Shown here: positions 15,841 to 24,864 of the stretch, one piece after another
Layout: every line of letters begins with the position of its first letter
How positions within the stretch are numbered: the stretch's first letter is position 1
Assembly (NCBI RefSeq): GCF_001598915.1
Contig: NZ_BDAP01000004.1
Location: 1-64,000, forward strand
Direction of reading: 5' to 3'
DNA length: 64,000 bases
Source: Williamsia muralis NBRC 105860
GTDB taxonomy: Bacteria > Actinomycetota > Actinomycetes > Mycobacteriales > Mycobacteriaceae
The notes under the pieces: model-generated
The model's database searches: none
What the model saw: the letters and a program-made list of their open reading frames with translations, nothing else
What the model was told of the DNA's origin: nothing
Position numbers and translations under genes: made by a program

Positions 15841-16759
15841 TATTCGAATCCGACTGCACGGCAAGAGCTTCGAGGTTACGACCACTCACTCTCGCCAGCT
15901 GGTCGAATCGGTTGTTGGCAATACGCATGACCACCTCGTACGGCAAGGCGAACTTGCGGGCCACCCAGTAACCGAATCGGATGTCCAGCGAGGTGTACAC
16001 CATGAACTGGTTTTTGCGCACCCCACGCAAAATGGCCTGGGCGGCACGCTCGGGAGAGACGGCCACTTTGTGGAAGTGTTCGATCTGCCGCTGAACCTTC
16101 GGGTTGTCCCGGTCGATGCCGGCGATGTCCACGGTGTTGACCAGTGGTGTGTCGACACCGCCGGGGCACACCAGCGAGACCCCGATCCTGTGGCGGCGCA
16201 GGTCCATTCGTAGTACCTCGGACACGCCGCGCACCCCGAACTTGCTGGCGCTGTATGCCGCGTGCCAGGGCAATGCGAGCAGGCCCGCCGCCGACGACAC
16301 GTTGACGAGATGGCCCCCACGGCCACGGCGCACGATCTGCGGAACGAAACACTCGATGATGTGGATCGGGCCCATCAAGTTGACGTCGACCATCTTCTTC
16401 CAGTGACGGTGCTCCAGGTTTTCCACTGTGCCCCAAGCAGATACACCGGCGATGTTCATCACCACGTCCATCACACCGACCTCGGCGTCCACCTGCTGGG
16501 CGAACCGGCGAACCCACTCGTAGTCCGAGACGTCACCGGGACGATGGAACAGGATCTTGCCGTCGGCGCGCTTGATCTCGGCGACTGTCTCGTCGAGATT
16601 GTCGGCGGCGATGTCGGTGAGCACGAGCGCTGCACCCTCACGCGCGGCCGCCACGGCAGTGGCTTTGCCGATCCCGCTCCCCGCACCGGTAATCAGGACC
16701 CGCTTGCCCTGCAAGGTGGGCACTGGAGCCTTCATCACCAACAGATCTCGAACACTCAT
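15809..16759 (-). CDS. SDR family NAD(P)-dependent oxidoreductase
   Basis: This classical short-chain dehydrogenase has 316 residues. The cofactor motif TGAGSGIG is at residues 24-31, MNIAG at about 101, the catalytic Ser near 155, and the catalytic YSASK with Tyr169 and Lys173. LTDI after the second strand suggests NAD(H) preference, because an acidic residue follows beta-2. A C-terminal extension beyond the core ([20 protein letters not shown]) is common in mycobacterial SDRs thought to act on lipids or sterols. The substrate is unknown. Its 3' end overlaps nadE by 32 bases, tail to tail. Confidence 0.9.
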   Translation of the reverse strand: MSVRDLLVMKAPVPTLQGKRVLITGAGSGIGKATAVAAAREGAALVLTDIAADNLDETVAEIKRADGKILFHRPGDVSDYEWVRRFAQQVDAEVGVMDVVMNIAGVSAWGTVENLEHRHWKKMVDVNLMGPIHIIECFVPQIVRRGRGGHLVNVSSAAGLLALPWHAAYSASKFGVRGVSEVLRMDLRRHRIGVSLVCPGGVDTPLVNTVDIAGIDRDNPKVQRQIEHFHKVAVSPERAAQAILRGVRKNQFMVYTSLDIRFGYWVARKFALPYEVVMRIANNRFDQLARVSGRNLEALAVQSDSNTSSSTSRQKG

Positions 16760-16787
16760 GACCCAACCCTACGGGTCACGTCCGTAC

Positions 16788-18098
16788 TCAGATAGGGAGT
16801 TTGCCGCCAAACATCTCGTAGACGATCGACAACATCGCCTGCAGTACCTGCGACGCGGCGTCACTTCCCTCGCTCGACAGCAGACCCTCGATGGCCTCGG
16901 GATCGTCGGTCTGCGTCAGCTGTCCGAGCAGCGGCAGGATCGCCTGCAGGCCACTCAGATCGATTCCCTCACTCTGCTCGGTGGTGGGTGTAGTGGACTG
17001 CTGACCGGCCAGAGGCAACTGCGGGAACCCGATACCCGGCGAGGGAGTCGTGGTGGTCGTCTTCGGTGTGGTCGAGGGCGTGGTTGCCTTCGGGGTGCTC
17101 GTCGAGGGTGTCGTCGTCGATCGCGCAGGTGTTGACGGGGTGGTGGTGGAAGGTGCGGTCGGGGCGACCGTCGATGCCGCCGGCGTGGTCGGCTGTGTAC
17201 CCGCGGCGGAGGGCGCGGCCGTCGTCGGTGAGGTTCCGGTCGTCGGCGCCGTAGCGGTGGTAGGTGTGGTGCCTGTGGTGGGGGCGGTTGTCGGGGTCGG
17301 TGCGGTGGCACCGGTCAGCAAGTACCTGATGGCGCCGTCGACGATGGCGATGGCGTACTTGAGCTGGCCCTCGGCACCCGACAACGCGGCGGCATCAGCC
17401 GGGTTCGACAGGTTGCCCAGCTCGGCGAAGACGTCCGGCACCTTCGTCAGGTTGACGGCCGCAATGTCCGCGCGGGTCTGCAGTCCGTCCTGCGCGCCGG
17501 CGTAGTTCGCGGGTGCAAACCCCGCACTCTTGAACGCGTCACGCATCTGCTCGGCGGCCTTGCGCCCCTTGCCCGACTGCACCTCGTTCACAGCCGCGTC
17601 AGGAATGGGCAGTTCGGGGACGATGATGTGGAAGCCGCTCTTACCCGCATCGGTGCCGGGCGAGGTCGAGTCCGCGTGGATGTTCACGGCCAGGTCGGCG
17701 TTCGAGGCGTTGGCCGCGTTGGCCCGCTCATCGATGCACCCTCCCCACCCGGTGTCATCCTGGCGACTCAGGACAACCTTGGCGCCCTGGCTCTCGAGTC
17801 CGGCCTTGACCAGCTGGGTGATGTCCCAGTTGACCTTGTGCTCAGGCACCCCATCGGGGCTGGTGGCTCCGGTGGTCTGGCAGGGCTTAGTGCCTCCACG
17901 CCCGTCGGGAACCGGTTTGTTCAGGTCGTTGCCCGCAGCCGATCCCTGATGTCCGGGATCGAGGAAAACAGTCTTGCCTGCCAGAGTGTTCCCTTGTGCC
18001 GGTGCAGGTTCGGCATGGGCCGCAGTGGGCATCGCGATCAGGGAGGCCGCAACCGCCAGGGAGGTGAGCCCGGCGACGCGGAGGTTCTTCTTGGTCAC
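16788..18098 (-). CDS. secreted N-acetylmuramoyl-L-alanine amidase with Thr/Pro-rich stalk
   Basis: The product has 436 residues from a GTG behind GAAAGGAA. A signal peptide ends at PTAAHA (about residue 29). An amidase_3 catalytic domain follows (about 40-265): zinc His50 in VFLDPGHQGS, Glu in PEHKVNWD, His in AVNIHADS, and ELGNLSNPADAAAL near the end. It hydrolyses the bond between muramic acid and the stem peptide, as in mycobacterial Rv3717/Ami1. Residues about 268-375 are a Thr/Pro/Ala repeat resembling a wall-spanning linker, and a short hydrophobic C-terminal helical region follows. The long linker is not part of compact Rv3717 and may position the enzyme in the wall. Confidence 0.92.
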   Translation of the reverse strand: MTKKNLRVAGLTSLAVAASLIAMPTAAHAEPAPAQGNTLAGKTVFLDPGHQGSAAGNDLNKPVPDGRGGTKPCQTTGATSPDGVPEHKVNWDITQLVKAGLESQGAKVVLSRQDDTGWGGCIDERANAANASNADLAVNIHADSTSPGTDAGKSGFHIIVPELPIPDAAVNEVQSGKGRKAAEQMRDAFKSAGFAPANYAGAQDGLQTRADIAAVNLTKVPDVFAELGNLSNPADAAALSGAEGQLKYAIAIVDGAIRYLLTGATAPTPTTAPTTGTTPTTATAPTTGTSPTTAAPSAAGTQPTTPAASTVAPTAPSTTTPSTPARSTTTPSTSTPKATTPSTTPKTTTTTPSPGIGFPQLPLAGQQSTTPTTEQSEGIDLSGLQAILPLLGQLTQTDDPEAIEGLLSSEGSDAASQVLQAMLSIVYEMFGGKLPI

Positions 18099-18315
18099 GG
18101 TGTTCCTTTCGAGTACGCCTGAAATCGAGTCCGAGTTCCACCCAATGGGCGCAACATCAGTCACAATATTCACTTCAGTAACAGTCAAGCAGTAGTTGAG
18201 ACTTTTGGGAAATTGCCGACCTGCAGCTCAGAAACCGTTGTTGGCTTGTGATCTGGTCGATGCGTAACTGTGCGGCGGCACAGGTCGTGACAGGCAGATC
18301 CGCAGGTACCCTGCG

Positions 18316-19353
18316 CTACCGCAGGTAGCGGGTGAGGCTGAGCATGGCCTGCTTGTCGACGTCGCCGTCTGCGCGAGCCTCCAGCAGGACCCGGCGCACC
18401 TGCTCCTCGTCGATACCCACCCCTATGACCACGAGTTCGGTACGCCGTGGCTCGTCTTTCTCCCAGCGCTGGGCGTGGACCGTCACGTAGTTCCCCACGG
18501 TGTGCAGGACGTACTTCTGCCGATGCCCCACCACGTCGAACCAGACGAATCCCTTGATACGGAACACACCCGCAGGCGGTTGTTCGAGAAAGGCCGCCAG
18601 CGCCCGCGGGTTCATCGGGGCGCTCTCGGTCACGGACACCGACTGGTAGTCGTGGTGCAGATGACCACAGTGCTCCTCGTCGCTGTCTTCGTCGCCCAGA
18701 TCCTCGGCCAGCAGCAGCTCGTCGAGACCCAGCTGCCGCGGAGCCTTGTCATCCACAGGCTTCTCGTCAGCATCCAACAGCAGCCCGACGTCGATCGCGG
18801 AGTCGCTGGTCGCGACAATCGGGGCCGTGGCGTTTCGCTCGCGTAGCCGGTCGCGCACGGCGTCGACAGACGATTCCTGGGCCAGGTCCACCTTGTTAAT
18901 CACGATCATGTCGGCGAGCGCCACATGCTGATCGATCTGCGGATGACGCTCCCGTGTGGCCTCATAATTCGCCGCATCGACAAGGTAGACGAGACCGCCG
19001 TACTCGATTCGCGGATGAGTGCTCGCCGCGACCATCCGCACCAGATTGCGCGGCTCGGCCAGGCCGCTCGCCTCCACCACGATCAGGTCCAGAGCGGCGC
19101 GCGGAGTGGTCAGCGCAGCAAAGGTGGCCTCGAGTCCCTCGTCGTCGACCGTGCAGCACATGCAGCCATTGCCGAGCGCCACCGTGCCGTCGACCTGACC
19201 CGCCACCAGCATGGCGTCGATGTTCACCGCTCCGAAGTCGTTGACCACCACCCCGATTCGCAGACCGGCGCGGTTGCGGAGAAGGTGGTTGAGCAGTGTT
19301 GTCTTGCCGGCACCCAGGAACCCCGCGACTATCAGAACAGGAACGGTCGTCAT
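18316..19353 (-). CDS. CobW/COG0523 family GTP-binding metallochaperone
   Basis: This G3E-family P-loop GTPase has 345 residues. Walker [10 protein letters not shown] is at residues 11-19, the metal-binding CxCC motif CMCC at 64-67, and the GTP specificity motif NKVD in [11 protein letters not shown] His/acid-rich linker ([15 protein letters not shown]) fits metal binding. The C-terminal CobW_C domain includes RIKGFVWFD. These proteins deliver zinc or other metals, often under zinc limitation. The ATG at 19353 overlaps the stop of trhO by ATGA, so translation is coupled. No Zur site was identified. Metal identity is not determinable. Confidence 0.92.
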   Translation of the reverse strand: MTTVPVLIVAGFLGAGKTTLLNHLLRNRAGLRIGVVVNDFGAVNIDAMLVAGQVDGTVALGNGCMCCTVDDEGLEATFAALTTPRAALDLIVVEASGLAEPRNLVRMVAASTHPRIEYGGLVYLVDAANYEATRERHPQIDQHVALADMIVINKVDLAQESSVDAVRDRLRERNATAPIVATSDSAIDVGLLLDADEKPVDDKAPRQLGLDELLLAEDLGDEDSDEEHCGHLHHDYQSVSVTESAPMNPRALAAFLEQPPAGVFRIKGFVWFDVVGHRQKYVLHTVGNYVTVHAQRWEKDEPRRTELVVIGVGIDEEQVRRVLLEARADGDVDKQAMLSLTRYLR

Positions 19354-20207
19354 CGCTCCGGTCCGGCGAGGCAGTCGGGGCAGACGACAACAAGGTCTCT
19401 GCCGTCGGCGTCGGGATAGTTGGCGACGTTCTTGGTGGCTGCGCCACACTGCGCGCAATGGCCGATGACCTTCGCATGGTCGGAGAAGTCGACGCTCATC
19501 CGCTTGTCGAAGACGTAGAGCGAGCCCTCCCACAAGCCGTCGTCGCCGAATTGTTCGCCGTACCGGACGATTCCGCCGTCCAGCTGATAGACCTCACCGA
19601 ACCCGCGGTTGCGCATCAGCACCGACAGCACCTCGCACCGCACACCGCCGGTGCAGTAGGTCACCACGGGCTTGTCCTTGAGGTGGTCGTAGTCACCGCG
19701 GTCGATGACTTCCAGGAAGTCGCGGGTTGTCTGCGTCGGCGGCACCACCGCGTCGCGGAAACGACCGATCTGCGCCTCGATCGCGTTTCGGCCATCGAAG
19801 AACACGACGTCGTCTCCGCGGTCCGCGACCAGCTGATGGAGAGCCTCGGGCGTGAGGTGCGCGCCCCCGCCGACGACGCCGCTGTCATCGACCTGCACTT
19901 CGTTCGGCGCCCCGAATGTGACGATCTCCGGACGCACCTTGACACTGAGGCGAGGAAAATCGTCGCCGGCGCCGTCGGACCACTTGATGTCTGCATTTTT
20001 GAACGCCGGATATGCCCGGGTGCCGCGGACGTAGCGCTTCACCGCGGTGATGTCGCCGCCGACGGTGCTGTTGATGCCGTGCTCGGAGATGATGATCCGG
20101 CCCGTCACGCCCGCCGACTCGCATAAAGTTTGCTGCCATAGGCGGATTGCCTCTGGATCGGCCAGCGGCGTGAAGACGTAGAAAAGCACGATCTTGGGTG
20201 TCGACAC
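19350..20207 (-). CDS. trhO: tRNA uridine(34) hydroxylase TrhO (rhodanese family, UPF0176)
   Basis: The protein has 285 residues from a GTG at 20207. It contains an N-terminal acylphosphatase-like region ([36 protein letters not shown]), a central rhodanese domain with the active-site loop [10 protein letters not shown], and a C-terminal zinc-like cysteine region ([15 protein letters not shown]). TrhO uses oxygen to make 5-hydroxyuridine at the tRNA wobble position in bacteria. The CAQC/CPDC pair at the end probably binds a metal, which fits its coupling to the CobW-type gene downstream. Divergent from the lipoprotein gene at 20226. Confidence 0.92.
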   Translation of the reverse strand: MSTPKIVLFYVFTPLADPEAIRLWQQTLCESAGVTGRIIISEHGINSTVGGDITAVKRYVRGTRAYPAFKNADIKWSDGAGDDFPRLSVKVRPEIVTFGAPNEVQVDDSGVVGGGAHLTPEALHQLVADRGDDVVFFDGRNAIEAQIGRFRDAVVPPTQTTRDFLEVIDRGDYDHLKDKPVVTYCTGGVRCEVLSVLMRNRGFGEVYQLDGGIVRYGEQFGDDGLWEGSLYVFDKRMSVDFSDHAKVIGHCAQCGAATKNVANYPDADGRDLVVVCPDCLAGPER

Positions 20208-20225
20208 ACGGGTAAGGGTACGGAC

Positions 20226-20921
20226 ATGTGGAACAGATCGATCGCCGTGGCCATCGCAGCCGTCGCGACCGCGGTGGTGCTCGGCGGCTGCTTTCCGGAG
20301 GACGGCCCCACCCGCACGGAACTGCCGCCCACCGACGAATTGTCCACCGAGCAATCGGCGACCTCCACCACCACGACCACACGGAGCACCACGGCCGGGC
20401 GATCACAGGGCTTCACCGTGGCCACCGCGATCAGCACCGCGCCCCGCGTCGACAACAGCATGTATCACCAGGCCGCGCAGACACAGGACGGTCCGATAGA
20501 GGACACCTCGCAGTTTCATTTCGCGACCGCAGACGGTGCGGTCAACTGCTCCACCGTGCAGCGGGACCGGCCGACCCTTGCGTGCGAACCCACCAACCCC
20601 GCCGGCGGCTCCACGACCACCCGCGACTATTGCAATTGGGAGGCCGACTACGTTGTCCTCACCGACACCCCCACCCAGGGGACCTGTGCCGACACACCGT
20701 GGGTGTGGGTTCGAGGCTCGGTGTTGCCCACCGGCTCCACGATCTCCGTCGGCACCTTCCAATGCCTGAACGACGACTCCGGCCTGTACTGCCTGAACAC
20801 CCGATCACTCAACGGGTTTGCCCTGCGCGACGGCGAGTACCGCGCATTGTCCGGCGCCGACCCGGCTCCGGCCGCACTGACCGTAGGCGGCGAGGAATCC
20901 ACCGCCACACCCGGGCGCTAG
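20226..20921 (+). CDS. putative lipoprotein
   Basis: The product has 231 residues. A lipoprotein signal runs [22 protein letters not shown], with LGGC as the lipobox and Cys22 as the lipidation site. A Ser/Thr-rich linker ([18 protein letters not shown]) leads into a Cys-containing domain ([46 protein letters not shown]), probably disulfide-bonded and outside the membrane. Similar small Cys-rich lipoproteins are common in Gordonia and mycobacteria; the function is unknown. It is followed by a DUF4190-type membrane protein on the same strand. Confidence 0.8.
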   Translation: MWNRSIAVAIAAVATAVVLGGCFPEDGPTRTELPPTDELSTEQSATSTTTTTRSTTAGRSQGFTVATAISTAPRVDNSMYHQAAQTQDGPIEDTSQFHFATADGAVNCSTVQRDRPTLACEPTNPAGGSTTTRDYCNWEADYVVLTDTPTQGTCADTPWVWVRGSVLPTGSTISVGTFQCLNDDSGLYCLNTRSLNGFALRDGEYRALSGADPAPAALTVGGEESTATPGR

Positions 20922-21010
20922 CCGGATACACTCGGCACACGAATCGGGCCGCTGCCTGACCAACTCCAGCTGAGCCCGTGCGCTCCAGTCGAGCCTGAAA
21001 GGTGACGGCC

Positions 21011-21541
21011 ATGACCTATCCCCCGCCGTACGAGCCACCCTCCAACGATCCGCTGCGCAAACAGGATCCGGGCGCCGGCGACAATCCGCCGCCCGCGGAC
21101 CCCGGATTCGGCTACCAGCAGCCCGACTACGGTCAGCCCAACTATGGCCAGCCCGACTACGGTCAACCCAACTACGGTCAGCAGGGCTACGGCCAGCCGA
21201 ACTATGGGCAACAGGGCTACGGCCAGCCGGGTTACGGTCAGGTGCCCGGGTACAACCCCGCGGGATATCCCTACACCCCCGTCGCACAGACCAACACCAG
21301 TGCGGTGATCTCGCTGGTGCTGGGCATCGGCGCATTTGTGCTCGTGTGCGGCCTGGTCAGCATTCCCGCGGTGATCTTCGGCAACAAGGCGATCAAAGAG
21401 ATTGACCAATCTCAGGGAACGCAGAGCGGCAAGGGCATGGCGCAGGCCGGACAGATCCTCGGCTGGATCGGAATCGCGATCTCGGTGATCGGGATCATCG
21501 GCTTTGTCATCCTGGTCGCGGCAAGCTCCGGATCGAGCTGA
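21011..21541 (+). CDS. DUF4190 membrane protein with YGQPN repeats
   Basis: The product has 176 residues from an ATG at 21011 behind GAAAGGTGA. The N-terminal half is Pro/Tyr/Gln-rich, with about ten tandem units of the type [15 protein letters not shown]. Two transmembrane helices follow ([27 protein letters not shown] and [20 protein letters not shown]), with GNKAIKEI and [13 protein letters not shown] between them, the DUF4190 signature. Such proteins are common in actinobacterial envelopes; their role is unknown. The repeat is likely disordered and cytoplasmic, and its copy number may vary between strains. Confidence 0.85.
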   Translation: MTYPPPYEPPSNDPLRKQDPGAGDNPPPADPGFGYQQPDYGQPNYGQPDYGQPNYGQQGYGQPNYGQQGYGQPGYGQVPGYNPAGYPYTPVAQTNTSAVISLVLGIGAFVLVCGLVSIPAVIFGNKAIKEIDQSQGTQSGKGMAQAGQILGWIGIAISVIGIIGFVILVAASSGSS

Positions 21542-21559
21542 CCACCGCTACTGCCGCGG

Positions 21560-22195
21560 TCAGTTGCTCGGCAGTCCTGAGAACTCGATGACCGCGATCA
21601 GGTCGTCGAGGGCCTGGCAGAGTGCATCGATACGCTCTGCAGTCGTCGGGGCCGACAGAATGCGCAGTCGGTCGGCCGGGCCGAGACCCAACCGCACGGC
21701 GGTGCCGTAGACCTTCGTCTCCACCGTCTCGTCGTTGTCGAGCGGTTCGATGAGGCGATCGCCGACCGCGATTCCCCGGATCCGCATCAGCGCTTCGGCC
21801 AACGAGTCGAGTCGGTGGACCACCGGTTGGAGGTCGAGGTTCAGGTCATCAGTCTGCGGCGACGGCCACAGCTCGATGTCGGCCTTCGGATACGGGTCGT
21901 CGGGCAGCCACGACCTCACCCGGAATCGTTCGGTACCCACGCACGACAGGTGGTAGCGACCGTCGGGACGTGGACTGCATTCCTCGATGGAGGCAAGTGT
22001 GCCGACGTCCACGCGTTCCTCGCCGCCGCCCACCTCGTGGCCTCGAGCGATCAGGACGACGCCAAACGTGTTGTCGCCGTCCGCGGACGTGCAGTCGGCG
22101 ACCATTGTCCGGTAGCGAGGTTCGAACACCTGCAAGCTCAACGGTTCGCCGGGCAGCAGCGTCATCCCCAGCGGAAACATCGGGTGTGCGCTCAT
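21560..22195 (-). CDS. LON peptidase substrate-binding domain protein
   Basis: The product has 211 residues from an ATG at 22195 behind GGGTGAC. The N-terminus MFPLGMTLLPGEPLSLQVFEPRYRTM is the hallmark of the Lon N-terminal (PUA-like) substrate-binding domain. GVVLIARGHEVGGGE and VGTLASIEECSPRPDGRYHLSCVGTERFRV continue it. No ATPase or protease domain follows, so it is a stand-alone LON domain protein, a family with unknown partners. The C-terminal helices (LDSLAEALMRIRG) complete the domain. It ends 20 bp from the convergent DUF4190 gene. Confidence 0.9.
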   Translation of the reverse strand: MSAHPMFPLGMTLLPGEPLSLQVFEPRYRTMVADCTSADGDNTFGVVLIARGHEVGGGEERVDVGTLASIEECSPRPDGRYHLSCVGTERFRVRSWLPDDPYPKADIELWPSPQTDDLNLDLQPVVHRLDSLAEALMRIRGIAVGDRLIEPLDNDETVETKVYGTAVRLGLGPADRLRILSAPTTAERIDALCQALDDLIAVIEFSGLPSN

Positions 22196-22224
22196 GTCAC
22201 CCAGCATGCCTGGCTGCCGGCACC

Positions 22225-23052
22225 TCAGAACACTCGGATCCCAGCGCGTCGCCGCAGCCGCACGTCCAACACTTGCGCCCGCATCATCAGCTTCAGCACG
22301 GGCGCGACACGGTCGACCACTGCCACCATCCGCCGGATGTCGTCGAAGGCACGCTGCTGCGCGGGCGACCACCGGAAGCCCATCTCGTCTCGGAACGGCT
22401 GGGGCAGGCTACCTGTGGTCATGAACAGGTAGGGCTTTCCCAGCGTCAAGTGGAGCAAGGTGCCCACCGGACCCACGTGACCTCGCAGGAAACTGAGGTC
22501 CGCGATGGCCAGCAGATGCTCGCGCACCGCCGGGTCGATGTGGATCGACCCGAGCTGCTCCTCCCAGTAGCGCTCGAACTGTTCTCGGTCGGCCGGCCAC
22601 ATGTGCGGTCGCACATTGAGAGTTGTCGCCAATGTGGCGGCGTCTTGGTAAATGGCATCAGCCTGGTCAGGAGGTATGGGTCCGTATAGGAACTCGTATT
22701 GGTCGACGAACCAGCGGTACAGGCACGCAGCAACCCAGAGTTGCAGGCGTGGATCATTCGCGCTGTATTTCACGGGACTGGCTGCCGTGGACACCACTTG
22801 GTGATGAACCGACCGAAGTTGCTCCCGCACGAACTCTTTGTCCTCGTCGTCGCCCATCAACGCGACTGCGAGAAAGGAAAAGGTTGTCCGTGCCCGCTTC
22901 ACGGGGTGGATGAAGACATTCCCGGAGTCGACCCGACTTTCCCGAACGCCGTGGCCCACAGGCGCCATCGCCAATTGCATGATGACGTTCGCCGTGTTGT
23001 TCGCGCTCCCCATGAGGGTCAGCAAATCCGCGGTCTTCGTGGGTGTTCGCAC
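22225..23052 (-). CDS. oxygenase MpaB-like (DUF2236) family protein
   Basis: The product has 275 residues, mostly helical, with the DUF2236 pattern: early MQLAMAPVGHGV, then AVALMGDDEDKEFVREQLRSVHHQVV, WVAACLYRWFVDQYEFLYGPI, and a C-terminal WSPAQQRAFDDIRRM. The family includes latex-clearing protein Lcp and fungal MpaB, b-type heme oxygenases. HHQVV is a candidate region for heme His ligation but I cannot confirm it. Many mycobacterial homologues have no known substrate. It is single and monocistronic here, between the LON-domain and DJ-1/PfpI genes. Confidence 0.87.
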   Translation of the reverse strand: MRTPTKTADLLTLMGSANNTANVIMQLAMAPVGHGVRESRVDSGNVFIHPVKRARTTFSFLAVALMGDDEDKEFVREQLRSVHHQVVSTAASPVKYSANDPRLQLWVAACLYRWFVDQYEFLYGPIPPDQADAIYQDAATLATTLNVRPHMWPADREQFERYWEEQLGSIHIDPAVREHLLAIADLSFLRGHVGPVGTLLHLTLGKPYLFMTTGSLPQPFRDEMGFRWSPAQQRAFDDIRRMVAVVDRVAPVLKLMMRAQVLDVRLRRRAGIRVF

Positions 23053-23086
23053 GGTTCCCCTTACTTCAGGGTGATGATGCCCGATG

Positions 23087-23650
23087 TCACCTGTTGTCGG
23101 CGGCGAACTCCCGGATCAGCGCCTCACAGAATGCGGGTAGATCGTCTGGCTTGCGGCTGGTGATCAGCGTGTTCGAACCGGCATTGTCGACAACCACCTC
23201 CTCATCGGTCCACTGCCCACCGGCGTTGGTGATGTCGGTGCGCAGGCTGGGCCACGATGTCAGCGTGCGGTCGGACACCACACGGGCCTCGATGAGCGTC
23301 CACGGGGCATGACAGATCGCGGCGACCGGTTTGCCCTCGGTGAAGAAGCCGGAGATGAACTTGACGGCTTCGTCGTTCATCCGCAGATTGTCGGGATTGG
23401 CGACACCGCCCGGCAGGACCAACGCGTCGAAGTCCGCAGAGGGGACTTCGGCGACCACCTTGTCGACCGGGAATTGGTCAGCTTTGTCGAGATGGTTGAA
23501 AGCCTGGATCTGTCCTGATTCAAGCGAGACCAGAGACGGTGTACCGCCCGCTTTCTTGACCGCCTCCCAGGGTTCGGTGAGTTCCACCTGTTCGACACCC
23601 TCCGGCGCCACCAAGAATGCGATCTTCTGACCACTCAGTTCGTTTGCCAT
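23087..23650 (-). CDS. DJ-1/PfpI family protein (type 1 glutamine amidotransferase-like)
   Basis: The product has 187 residues from an ATG behind a strong GGAGGT site. A DJ-1/PfpI fold is clear: KIAFLVAPEGVEQVELTEPWEAVKKAG, FDALVLPGGVANPDNLRMN, and the nucleophile elbow VAAICHAPWTLIEA with the reactive Cys. Members act as protein deglycases, glyoxalases or stress proteases; the exact activity is uncertain. ITSRKPDDLPAFCEALIREF ends the protein in the usual way. The gene stands alone, facing a small zinc-ribbon gene across about 160 bp. Confidence 0.93.
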   Translation of the reverse strand: MANELSGQKIAFLVAPEGVEQVELTEPWEAVKKAGGTPSLVSLESGQIQAFNHLDKADQFPVDKVVAEVPSADFDALVLPGGVANPDNLRMNDEAVKFISGFFTEGKPVAAICHAPWTLIEARVVSDRTLTSWPSLRTDITNAGGQWTDEEVVVDNAGSNTLITSRKPDDLPAFCEALIREFAADNR

Positions 23651-23811
23651 TGCAACCTCCAGGTCAAAGTGTTGTGCACGTGTGCTTTTGACGCGTTCTG
23701 CACTCGCCGATCCGGATACCCGGCGCACCTCCCCAACAAACAGGCGACCATCGGGAAACTCTCTGCCGATTTGGCCTAGACGTGAGCTACATCACAGTCT
23801 TACGGTGGGGC

Positions 23812-23976
23812 ATGGCAACCAAGACCTATAGCAAACCAGTGATTCACCATTGTCCAGCCTGCGGCCAGCAGATGGAGGTCGAGGTGAAAGAGTTCCGGAC
23901 TTTCGGGGGCGACATCCACAAGACCAAGACAGAGCCGCACTGCATCAATCCGAATTGCGTCGCCAAACAGCATTGA
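23812..23976 (+). CDS. small zinc-ribbon protein
   Basis: The product has 54 residues, starting MATKTYSKPVIHHCPACGQQM. Cys pairs in CPAC and CINPNC, with a Thr/Lys-rich turn between them, form a likely zinc ribbon. No other domain is present. The open frame begins 30 bases earlier, but the inner ATG is preferred because that earlier part is not ribbon-like. The role is unknown; small zinc ribbons act in transcription, translation or as adaptors. It is flanked by the divergent PfpI gene and the sigma factor gene. Confidence 0.6.
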   Translation: MATKTYSKPVIHHCPACGQQMEVEVKEFRTFGGDIHKTKTEPHCINPNCVAKQH

Positions 23977-24165
23977 GAGCGACGTTCAGGTCGGTCGAAT
24001 CCACTTCTACTGACGAGTAGTACCGGCTACACCGGGCAGCGCGATTGCCAGCGGTTCGCGAAAGCCCTTGCTCGACTTCTCCACACACAATTCAAACCCG
24101 TCTCGGGGCCGGGCGATGGACAGCTGCGACTGTAACGGACTGAGAACATGTTCCTATACGGAAAT

Positions 24166-24738
24166 ATGACCGACGCACCCGAGACGGACTCAGAGGAGGA
24201 CCTCGGCCAACTTCTCCAGCGTGTCTCCACAGGAGACGAAGCGGCGTTTCGGCGCTTGCACGACGCCACCCGAGCACGTCTGTTCGGGTTGATCTATAAG
24301 ACCGTTCGAGACCTCGGGTACGCCGAGGAAACCCTGCAAGAGGTCTACATCGAGGTATGGCAGAAGGCCGGTCAGTATCAGCCGGAGATGGGCAGGCCGC
24401 TGTCGTGGCTCATGATGATCTGTCACCGGCGGGCGATCGACCGGGTGAGGGCAGAAGAACGGTTGCGCAAGAAGACCGCGGTCCTCGCGATGTTCTCGGT
24501 CGACATCCCGCAGGGGGGAGCCGATGAGCCCCTCCTGCTGCGCGAGGAGCACCTTCAGATCCGGCGGCACCTCAGCAAGCTGTCGAGTCGCCAGCGTCAG
24601 AGCATCGACATGGTGTATTTCGCCAACCTGACGCACGGAGAGACCGCAAAGCGTCTCGGAATCCTGGTGCCGACTCTCAAGACGCGCCTCCGCGACGGGA
24701 TCCTGCGTCTGAGGTCGCAAATCCACGCCGAGGCGTGA
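24166..24738 (+). CDS. ECF-type RNA polymerase sigma factor (SigK-like)
   Basis: The product has 190 residues. Sigma region 2 (AAFRRLHDATRARLFGLIYKTVRDLGYAEETLQEVYIEVW and HRRAIDRVRAEERLR) and region 4 (LSKLSSRQRQSIDMVYFANLTHGETAKRLGILVPTLKTRLRDGILRLR) are complete. The overall pattern is closest in memory to SigK of M. tuberculosis. I chose the ATG at 24166; an in-frame ATG at 24148 would add six residues. SigK is usually paired with the membrane anti-sigma RskA, but no anti-sigma gene is adjacent: the next gene is an antiporter. The regulon is unknown. Confidence 0.9.
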   Translation: MTDAPETDSEEDLGQLLQRVSTGDEAAFRRLHDATRARLFGLIYKTVRDLGYAEETLQEVYIEVWQKAGQYQPEMGRPLSWLMMICHRRAIDRVRAEERLRKKTAVLAMFSVDIPQGGADEPLLLREEHLQIRRHLSKLSSRQRQSIDMVYFANLTHGETAKRLGILVPTLKTRLRDGILRLRSQIHAEA

Positions 24739-24864
24739 TCTCGCCCATCTGATCCGTCGCTGAAAATCGGTACTGAGGTTCGGTACCGGCCCTTCGGGGT
24801 ACGGAGTGGTCATGGTCAGACCACACACCCCGGAGCGCCCGCGCTGAACGTCGAAATCGTCTAC

